From Psychrobacter sp. (GTDB lineage Bacteria > Pseudomonadota > Gammaproteobacteria > Pseudomonadales > Moraxellaceae): a stretch of 5,362 nucleotides of DNA. The first letter of the stretch is position 1. Each line of letters opens with the position of its first letter. The stretch covers positions 1 through 5,362 of the forward strand of contig JAAXIL010000165.1 of the NCBI GenBank assembly GCA_012270355.1, in the 5' to 3' direction. The translations under genes and the position numbers were made by a program. Below are positions 1 to 5,362 of this stretch, piece after piece. The notes beneath the pieces were generated by a model. It made no database searches and had not been told where the DNA came from. It saw nothing but the letters and a program-made list of their open reading frames with translations.

Positions 1-211
<211 letters not shown>

Positions 212-213
<2 letters not shown>

Positions 214-985
214 AAAATTGATATGATTGCCATTGTCGCCACAGTATTCGACTTTGCAACGGTTGATAGTCGAACAAATGGTCGATGACTTGCCGATGCA
301 CAGTGCTCACAGCTTGAAGGGCTTTCGAGGTTGGCAAACTAATTTCGTTTGAAACTGGGTCGTCTTGACTCAATTGTCTTAATAAGGTTCGCCAGTCTAA
401 AGTTTGTAGGTAAACAATATCTTTGCCCGCAATGACATTTGATTCAACTTTACTTCCCTGCCTGACGACGGGCATCCACCCTGCTTCCATGATGTAACGA
501 TACGATGAATTAGCATCAATGGCGTTGCCCTCGCTGTCATAGTGCCAATCAATCGCCATGCCCAGCTCCATAAACAACTGAGTTTCATAATAACGTAATA
601 GCCATTTAAGTGTGGTTATGTCATCGGCGTTTGATAAATCAGCTAGTTTATCAATAACAAATTGATAGTTTAAAAAAATCGATGCGACAGCATCCTCTAA
701 GGGCAACAGTTTTAGAGTGATCTCATTAATATAAAGCGAGGCGTATCTCGATTGACCCCTTAAATTAGGTAAAGGTTGGCTTGGATCAACCGGCTGTATT
801 TGCGAAAAAGTTTTTAGGGTATTTTTGCCCGTTGCAAAAATGTTGAATGGCACAAATTGAGGCATCCCTTTTTTACCAATGCCATGTACCATGCCCAGCT
901 CACGGGTAAGCATATAATAAATCGCCCGCTTTTCTTGAAACGGGCGAGCGTGCAAGACATAGGCGGTCAATGGTTCGTTTCGCAA
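212..985 (-). CDS. recO: DNA repair protein RecO
   Basis: RecO works with RecR (and RecF) to load RecA onto SSB-coated single-stranded DNA and to anneal complementary strands in recombinational repair. The 257-residue product has the usual length (about 240-260). An N-terminal OB-fold region covers roughly residues 1-80 (LTAYVLHARPFQEKRAIYY at 6-24). The helical C-terminal part includes RYASLYINEITLKLLP (80-95), the RYYETQLFMELG segment (131-142) and YQPLQSRILWRQ (240-251) near the end. There is no cysteine, so it lacks the four-Cys zinc site of many RecO proteins, as is usual in gammaproteobacteria. The start is TTG (983-985): an in-frame TAA lies three codons upstream, and MRNE matches the start I recall for Moraxellaceae RecO. 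A poor ribosome site fits the low levels expected of RecO. It lies 29 nt after era and 12 nt before pdxJ, the standard order. Confidence 0.95.
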
Positions 986-999
986 GGCGTCTTAATCAT
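967..999 (-). other. Short out-of-frame reading frame overlapping the recO start
   Basis: An ATG at 997-999 opens a ten-codon frame (MIKTPCETNH) that ends with TGA at 967-969, inside the fifth and sixth codons of recO. It lies 14 nt before the TTG start of recO, in another frame. It could be chance, a short leader that modulates recO translation, or the trace of a one-base deletion: one added base would fuse MIKT- to the recO frame. There is no strong ribosome site before it. I report it because it bears on the choice of recO start, not as a proven gene. Confidence 0.2.
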
Positions 1000-1014
1000 A
1001 TTGTTAGTTACTCA

Positions 1015-2079
1015 TCAGTAGCCCAAGCTGGTCAACGCCCGAGCATCATCCGACCAGCCTTGCTTCACCTTGACCCATAAGTTCAGCATGATTTTTTTAC
1101 CAAACAAGGCTTCCATGTCCTGCCGTGCCTCAATACCAACTTGTTTGATGCGACTGCCTTTATCACCAATCACAATTGCCTTTTGCCCCCCACGCTCGAC
1201 AAAAATGGTGGCATCAATAAAGGTGCAGGCTTTGCGTTTGCGTCCTGTTTTGGGATCGGTATGGGCTGGTTCATCTTTAAAGGTGTCGATTTGCACAGTG
1301 AGGTCATACGGCACTTCATCGCCTGCCATCCGCATGATTTTTTCTCGGATGATTTCGCTGGCTAAAAAGCGTTCGCTACGGTCGGTAAACATTGCTGTGT
1401 CATAAATCGCTTCGCCCTCGGGCAAATGCTCGGCGATGACCTGCTTTAGGCGGTCTAGGTTTTGGTTACGCAAGGCAGAGACTGGCACAATGTCGGCAAA
1501 ATCAAAACTGTCGTGATAGGTTTCGATGAGTGGCAACAAGGCGTTTTTATTGCTCATGGTATCGACTTTATTGATGACCAGCACCACAGGCGTGTCGGTT
1601 TCACCGATTTTTTCTAACGTCAACAAATCATCTTCTCGCCACTGCTCACCATCGACCACAAACAGCACCAAATCCACGTCGGTGAGTGCGGACACTGCCG
1701 TTTTGTTCATGCGTTCGTTAATAAGACGCACGGCATTGGTGTGAATGCCAGGTGTATCCACAAACACCGCTTGCATGGCATCAGTCGATAAAATGCCATG
1801 AATGCGGTGGCGAGTGGTTTGTGGTTTGCGTGAGGTGATGGACAATTTTTGTCCAAGCAAATGGTTCATCAAGGTCGATTTGCCGACGTTGGGTCTGCCA
1901 ACAATAGCGACATAACCTGCCTTAAACTTCGCTTGACTACTTTTTTGAGTAGTGTCTTGCGGTTGCAACGAATCGTCGCCACTTACCCCATTAAAAAAGG
2001 CATCAATGACGTTATCTGAATTTGCATCATTGACATTGTTGGTTGAGCTGTCGGTAGGTTTTTTTGGGCTATTGTTCAT
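1015..2079 (-). CDS. era: GTPase Era, with N-terminal extension
   Basis: Era is an essential GTPase that binds 16S rRNA near its 3' end and guides maturation of the 30S subunit. All five G motifs are visible: G1 GRPNVGKST (61-69), G2 within QTTRHRI (87-93), G3 DTPG (108-111), G4 NKVD (170-173) and G5 SAL (201-203). The C-terminal KH domain has the GDKG loop (305-308) and the typical ending ELWVKVKQGW-like (LNLWVKVKQGWSDDARALTSLGY region, 332-354). At 354 residues it is about 50 longer than E. coli Era. The excess is mainly an Asn/Ser/Asp-rich low-complexity segment before residue 51, plus extra basic residues in the KH domain (TDPKTGRKRK, 274-283). The start is ATG (2077-2079), with only a weak GAGA 4 nt upstream; TTG at codon 38 is a possible alternative start nearer the GTPase core. 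It sits 29 nt after rnc, matching the rnc-era-recO operon of E. coli. Confidence 0.97.
   Translation of the reverse strand: MNNSPKKPTDSSTNNVNDANSDNVIDAFFNGVSGDDSLQPQDTTQKSSQAKFKAGYVAIVGRPNVGKSTLMNHLLGQKLSITSRKPQTTRHRIHGILSTDAMQAVFVDTPGIHTNAVRLINERMNKTAVSALTDVDLVLFVVDGEQWREDDLLTLEKIGETDTPVVLVINKVDTMSNKNALLPLIETYHDSFDFADIVPVSALRNQNLDRLKQVIAEHLPEGEAIYDTAMFTDRSERFLASEIIREKIMRMAGDEVPYDLTVQIDTFKDEPAHTDPKTGRKRKACTFIDATIFVERGGQKAIVIGDKGSRIKQVGIEARQDMEALFGKKIMLNLWVKVKQGWSDDARALTSLGY
1936..1953. repeat. Small perfect inverted repeat inside era
   Basis: ACTACT and AGTAGT are exact 6-base inverted copies separated by 6 bases (TTTTTG). They lie in the low-complexity N-terminal extension of era, just before the codons of the GTPase core. 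In the mRNA this could form a short hairpin with an A-rich loop. A stem of this size occurs by chance fairly often, and it lacks a following U-run on the minus strand, so it is not a terminator. Confidence 0.35.
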
Positions 2080-2108
2080 TGGTTCTCATGTTATGTTTAT
2101 CATGCTTG

Positions 2109-2855
2109 TTAAGTCTTTTTAACCTTAATCACCCGTTCAGCAACCAAGGTGTTAAGCTGGTTGATCATTTTTTCGGCAGATTTTTGTTCAGCAATGCGAC
2201 GACTGTTGCCTGTCTCGATGATGGGTGCGGTATTTGGCACATCCACTTGACACTCAACGACGAAAACTTCATCAGGAGCGTTGCCTTTAATCTCAAGCAA
2301 CTCATAGTTTGGTAGGGCAAACTGTTTACCTTGTAGCCATTCTTGCAAACGGCTTTTGGCATCTTTGAGCACCCGCTGGTCGTCCACTGCCTCAATCAAT
2401 TCGGCAAACCAGTTTAGCACGCAGTTTCTAGTAACTTCTAATTCACCGCTATCCAAATAAATCGCCCCGATGAGCGACTCAACCGTGTCTGCCAGAATCG
2501 AAGCTCGCTTGCGTCCGCCACCTATGCGTTCGCCATCGCCTAAAATTAGATGGTTGGACAGTTCCAATTTATTGGCGACTTTTACCAAGGTTTCTTGCCG
2601 TACCAAAGTCGCTCGCATTCGAGTCAGTTTTCCCTCGTCATGCTTTGGGAATTTGTGATACAACGCCTCGCCGATAATCATGCCAAGCAGAGCGTCGCCC
2701 AAAAATTCAAGCCGTTCGTAGCTGGCAGATGACGCATAAGAACGATGCGTCAATGCCTGCTTAGGCAACTTAGCATCAACAAAAGTATAGCCCAATGCTC
2801 GCTCAAGCTCGGCGAGTTTTGGCAATTTATCTTTATTCACTTTGGTTGCTGGCAT
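2109..2855 (-). CDS. rnc: Ribonuclease III
   Basis: RNase III cleaves double-stranded RNA, releasing 16S and 23S precursors from the rRNA transcript and processing some mRNAs and small-RNA duplexes. The 248-residue product has the nuclease domain at about 12-155 and a double-stranded-RNA binding domain at about 165-237 (GNSRRIAEQKSAEKMINQL, 217-235). The signature ERLEFLGDA is at 47-55. The metal-binding and catalytic acids equivalent to E. coli Glu38, Glu41, Asp45, Glu65, Asp114 and Glu117 are Glu47, Glu50, Asp54, Glu74, Asp123 and Glu126, all present. It is about 20 residues longer than the E. coli enzyme, partly through an N-terminal tail (MPATKVNKDK). The ATG at 2853-2855 lies 3 nt after the DUF4845 stop and has no visible Shine-Dalgarno sequence, so translation is probably coupled to the upstream gene. 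The hairpin leader that E. coli RNase III cleaves for self-control cannot fit in this gap. Confidence 0.98.
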   Translation of the reverse strand: MPATKVNKDKLPKLAELERALGYTFVDAKLPKQALTHRSYASSASYERLEFLGDALLGMIIGEALYHKFPKHDEGKLTRMRATLVRQETLVKVANKLELSNHLILGDGERIGGGRKRASILADTVESLIGAIYLDSGELEVTRNCVLNWFAELIEAVDDQRVLKDAKSRLQEWLQGKQFALPNYELLEIKGNAPDEVFVVECQVDVPNTAPIIETGNSRRIAEQKSAEKMINQLNTLVAERVIKVKKT

Positions 2856-2858
2856 GAA

Positions 2859-3272
2859 TTATTCGACAACATCAGCAGCAGTAATATCGCCTTCAAAACG
2901 ATTCACAATATCCACATTGCCAAAAAAGTTATTGACGACTTCATAAGCCTTATGCACCGCCAAACTGCCCGTCTTATCATTGTTAAAAGTTAAAATCTCT
3001 TCGGGCTTGGTGGTGTAATCCGCATTAACCGACAATTGTTTTTGTAGGTTACTCATAAACTCACGTGACGATTCGCCATTATCATTGGCTTTTTTAAGTT
3101 GCATCGCAACCGCTTTGTCAAATTGATAGTCCCCAATTTGGGCGGGCACAATAGCAAGCCCTAATTTAACAAAAATCCCCATCGCCAAAATAAATATGAT
3201 AATGCCCCAAACCATGGCACCAAGTTGCTGCCGATCAGTGATAGGATGACGAACAGAACTGTATTGAGACAT
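2859..3272 (-). CDS. DUF4845 family single-pass membrane protein
   Basis: This 137-residue protein has a short polar N-terminus, one strong transmembrane helix at about residues 19-42 (AMVWGIIIFILAMGIFVKLG and following), then a soluble, charged C-terminal part. That architecture, the length and the position between lepB and rnc match the DUF4845 family, widespread in beta- and gammaproteobacteria and of unknown function. The basic residues before the helix (RHPITDRQQ) suggest the N-terminus faces the cytoplasm and the bulk lies in the periplasm; this is inference. I chose the ATG at 3270-3272, not an in-frame TTG at 3285-3287, because a strong Shine-Dalgarno sequence ends 6 nt before the ATG and overlaps the codons after the TTG. 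It follows lepB by 50 nt and precedes rnc by 3 nt. No enzymatic motif is visible. The family assignment rests on architecture and context, as no profile search was run. Confidence 0.88.
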   Translation of the reverse strand: MSQYSSVRHPITDRQQLGAMVWGIIIFILAMGIFVKLGLAIVPAQIGDYQFDKAVAMQLKKANDNGESSREFMSNLQKQLSVNADYTTKPEEILTFNNDKTGSLAVHKAYEVVNNFFGNVDIVNRFEGDITAADVVE

Positions 3273-3276
3273 GACG

Positions 3277-3284
3277 CACCTCTT
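3277..3284 (-). promoter_or_regulatory. Strong ribosome binding site of the DUF4845 gene
   Basis: AAGAGGTG on the minus strand contains GAGG ending 6 nt before the ATG at 3272. It is the best Shine-Dalgarno match in the window and decides the start codon. Because rnc has none of its own and begins 3 nt after this gene, this site may set the translation rate of both. Confidence 0.75.
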
Positions 3285-3322
3285 CAATGCGGATAAAATA
3301 CGATAAATGCAGGGTAAACAGT

Positions 3323-4396
3323 TTAGTCAATTTTGCGATTATAGGCAAAGGTCGGCAGATGCAAGCCTGGTTTTTTGTGCATCCACACATAAAATGCCTT
3401 ACCTGAAAGGTTGGCATCGGGCACCATTCCCCAAAAACGGCTGTCGCCACTGCGGTCGGTGTTGTCACCGAGTACAAAATAGCTGTCTGCTGGTACGGTC
3501 ACTTGCCAATTGTCTTGATAGCCCACATTCGCTTGTAGGAATTTGGCGTATTGTTGATGGTCAGGCTCTGAGGCAAGATGGCGACGCAAAAATTGATGCT
3601 CACCGATGGTTTGACGCTCATAGCGGGCAACGCCCTCTTCGGCTTGCCCCTGGAACACCGCCATTTCTGCATTCATATTTCGACTGGCATCGGGCTGATA
3701 CATTTGCTCAACCATGGCAGTATCGGCAGTAAATGCCACCTGCTCACTTGGCACTGGTTCACCGTTGATATATAACGCCCCATCCACATGGCTAACGGTG
3801 TCGCCTGGCAAACCAATGACCCGCTTAATGTAATGTAGGCTTGGATCTTCGGGATAACGAAACACCGCCACATCGCCCCGCTCGGGGTCGCCTATGTCCC
3901 AAAACTCGGTGTTGGTAATCGGTAAACGCAGTCCATAAGCAAACTTATTCACCGCCACATAATCGCCCGTGTAAAGGCTTGGCACCATTGAGGACGATGG
4001 AATGTTAAACGGCTCAAGCAAAAACGAACGAATAATCAATACCACTGCTAATACGGGCAAGAAGTCATAAGCCGAAGCGATGAGCGGGCGTTCGTGACCT
4101 TTGCCATGCGTTTTGCGGTCGTGATAGACGGTTTTATCGAGCACATAAACCAGCAAAAAAAACAGGGTAGCAGGCACTAAGATATAGTTAAAATCGAAGT
4201 TGATGCCCTGACGAATGAGGAAAATCAACTGAATAAAGCACGCCAACAGTAAATAGGGCAAGGCTTTATCGATAAGCCCAAATAAGGGATTAGGCTCAGT
4301 CTTGCTATGCTTATCGTATAAAAAAAGCTGATGCACAATCCACACTGCCAGCACCAATGCGGTGACGGCAAATAAGATATAAGCTATAACACTCAT
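3323..4396 (-). CDS. lepB: Signal peptidase I (leader peptidase)
   Basis: LepB removes signal peptides from Sec- and Tat-exported proteins on the outer face of the inner membrane, using a Ser/Lys dyad. The nucleophile is Ser136 in [11 protein letters not shown] (131-141) and the general base is Lys191 in [12 protein letters not shown] (188-199). The GDN box is at 310-312 and SRFWG at 319-323. Four hydrophobic segments precede or border the catalytic part: about 3-26, 45-62, 69-87 and 110-127. E. coli has two. The even number keeps the same topology, with the very basic loop [12 protein letters not shown] (92-103) in the cytoplasm and the catalytic domain in the periplasm. Residues about 215-298 form the variable domain II between the conserved boxes. 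The total of 357 residues exceeds the 324 of E. coli. The ATG overlaps the lepA stop (ATGA), with AGG 10 nt upstream, so the two genes are probably translationally coupled. Confidence 0.98.
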   Translation of the reverse strand: MSVIAYILFAVTALVLAVWIVHQLFLYDKHSKTEPNPLFGLIDKALPYLLLACFIQLIFLIRQGINFDFNYILVPATLFFLLVYVLDKTVYHDRKTHGKGHERPLIASAYDFLPVLAVVLIIRSFLLEPFNIPSSSMVPSLYTGDYVAVNKFAYGLRLPITNTEFWDIGDPERGDVAVFRYPEDPSLHYIKRVIGLPGDTVSHVDGALYINGEPVPSEQVAFTADTAMVEQMYQPDASRNMNAEMAVFQGQAEEGVARYERQTIGEHQFLRRHLASEPDHQQYAKFLQANVGYQDNWQVTVPADSYFVLGDNTDRSGDSRFWGMVPDANLSGKAFYVWMHKKPGLHLPTFAYNRKID

Positions 4397-4410
4397 CCGT
4401 TATCTACCTG
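4393..4410 (-). promoter_or_regulatory. lepA stop / lepB start overlap with ribosome site
   Basis: The lepB ATG (4394-4396) and lepA TGA (4393-4395) share bases in ATGA, and CAGGTAG (4404-4410) upstream can act as a Shine-Dalgarno sequence. This arrangement is typical of stop-start translational coupling, so ribosomes finishing lepA may feed lepB. Confidence 0.6.
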
Positions 4411-5134
4411 CAATACGGCTAAAAATGCCTCTTGTGGAATCTCCACACTGCCCACTTGCTTCATGCGTTTTTTGCCTTCTTTTTGTTTGGCTAGCAACTT
4501 TTTCTTACGCGATACGTCACCGCCATAACATTTGGCGAGTACATCTTTACGCATGGCTTTTACAGTACTGCGAGCAATAATCTGACTGCCAATTGCTGCT
4601 TGGATCGCCACGTCAAACATTTGACGAGGTATCAACTCTTTCATTTTCTCAACCAGCTGATTGCCTCGATAGCGGGCATTGTCTTGGTGACAAATCATGG
4701 CAAGGGCATCAACTTTATCGCCATTAATTAGCACGTCCACCCGAGCCAATTTATCCGCCTCATAGCGGTCAAACTCGTAATCAAGTGAAGCAAAGCCTCG
4801 AGACACCGACTTTAAGCGGTCAAAAAAGTCCATGACCACCTCGCCCATCGGAATGTCAAAAATCAGTTGTACCTGATTGCCCATAAACCGCATATCGACC
4901 TGCACGCCTCGTCGCTCGATACACAGCGTCATCACATTGCCCAAATAGTCTTGCGGTACAAGGATATGACAACGGGCAATCGGCTCACGAAACTCGTCAA
5001 TGACGCCCGTGTCAGGCAACTTAGACGGATTATCGACATACACAATGTCGCCATTTTTCTTCACGATTTCATAAATCACCGACGGAGCGGTCGTGATTAA
5101 ATCCAGGTCATATTCCCGTTCAAGGCGTTCTTGG

Positions 5135-5166
<32 letters not shown>

Positions 5167-5292
5167 ACAACGGAAACCAAAGCCCAACGCATCGGAGGTG
5201 TCTGGCTCAAAAAATAATGCCGCATCATTGATTTGCAATTTTTGTAAGGCTTCACGGAACTTTTCAAAATCGCTTGAGAAAACAGGAAAAAG

Positions 5293-5295
5293 TCA
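5293..5295 (-). other. In-frame TGA replacing a conserved glycine codon of lepA
   Basis: The minus-strand codons are TAT TCT TGA CTT TTT CCT, giving Y-S-stop-L-F-P where LepA proteins have Y-x-G-L-F/Y-P. A single G-to-T change in GGA would produce it. No shift in frame is needed on either side. TGA is used as an ordinary stop elsewhere in the window (end of era, end of lepA), so the genetic code is standard. Confidence 0.9.
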
Positions 5296-5362
5296 AGAAT
5301 AAACCTGCGGTGTGACTTTTTTAAATACAGGAATTCCTACGAAATCAGGCGTTATGGCAAGG

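Noticed and set aside
1070..1405. 111-codon plus-strand open frame opposite era
   Set aside because: It is antisense to the Era KH domain, has no family resemblance and no ribosome site; a shadow of the real gene.
1936..1953. Transcription terminator within era
   Set aside because: The 6-bp stem is A/T-rich, lies inside coding sequence, and no U-run follows it on the transcribed strand.
3285..3287. TTG at 3285-3287 as start of the DUF4845 gene (five extra residues, MKRCV)
   Set aside because: The strong Shine-Dalgarno sequence AAGAGGTG overlaps these codons and is ideally spaced for the ATG at 3272.
3273..3322. Possible promoter in the lepB-DUF4845 gap (TTTACC, 17 nt, TATCCG on the minus strand)
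   Set aside because: Both boxes are weak matches to the sigma-70 consensus, and the 50-nt gap sits inside a continuous co-directional cluster; not enough to call.
3307..3732. 141-codon open frame on the plus strand with a Cys/His-rich stretch ([15 protein letters not shown])
   Set aside because: It lies wholly antisense to lepB, over the conserved GDN and SRFWG boxes. The Cys/His pattern comes from the complement of well-conserved LepB codons. It has no ribosome site and no recognisable domain.
5238..5238. TTG at 5236-5238 as the true start of a short lepA
   Set aside because: LepA sequence clearly continues upstream in the same frame ([11 protein letters not shown] and beyond the TGA), and there is no ribosome site before this TTG.
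5258..5295. Selenocysteine or reassigned TGA in lepA
   Set aside because: LepA has glycine here, not cysteine. I see no convincing SECIS-like hairpin right after the TGA (only short T-run/A-run pairing), and TGA ends era and lepA normally in this window.

Overview
The window is a block of chromosomal housekeeping genes, all read from the minus strand. Transcription order, right to left, is lepA (3' part) > lepB > DUF4845 gene > rnc > era > recO > pdxJ (5' part). This is the classic proteobacterial lepA-lepB-rnc-era-recO-pdxJ cluster. The DUF4845 gene between lepB and rnc, the cysteine-free RecO and the protein sequences (for example a RecO starting with MRNE) point to a gammaproteobacterium. 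My recollection of family sequences suggests Moraxellaceae (Moraxella/Faucicola/Psychrobacter type), but this was not tested by a search.

Layout by coordinate: 1-199 N-terminal third of pdxJ (runs off the left edge); 212-985 recO with a TTG start; 1015-2079 era with an N-terminal extension; 2109-2855 rnc; 2859-3272 DUF4845 membrane protein; 3323-4396 lepB; 4393-5362 lepA (runs off the right edge). The gaps are a 4-nt overlap (lepA/lepB), 50 nt, 3 nt, 29 nt, 29 nt and 12 nt. No stretch over 300 bases lacks a gene. I see no terminator, convincing promoter, RNA gene, mobile element or CRISPR array, so this looks like the inside of one operon.

The genes serve translation (LepA/EF4), protein export (signal peptidase I), rRNA processing and ribosome assembly (RNase III, Era), recombinational repair (RecO) and vitamin B6 synthesis (PdxJ). 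DUF4845 is a conserved single-pass membrane protein of unknown function.

The main surprise is in lepA. The reading frame continues with clear LepA sequence on both sides of an in-frame TGA at 5293-5295, where the family has a conserved glycine (QVYxGLFP; one base from GGA). As given, the gene is split near its middle. Smaller points are the TTG-only start of recO with an out-of-frame ATG just upstream, the low-complexity N-terminal extension and KH-domain insertion of Era, two extra predicted membrane segments in LepB, and no room for an rncO-type leader directly before rnc. I do not see a previously undescribed system in this window.
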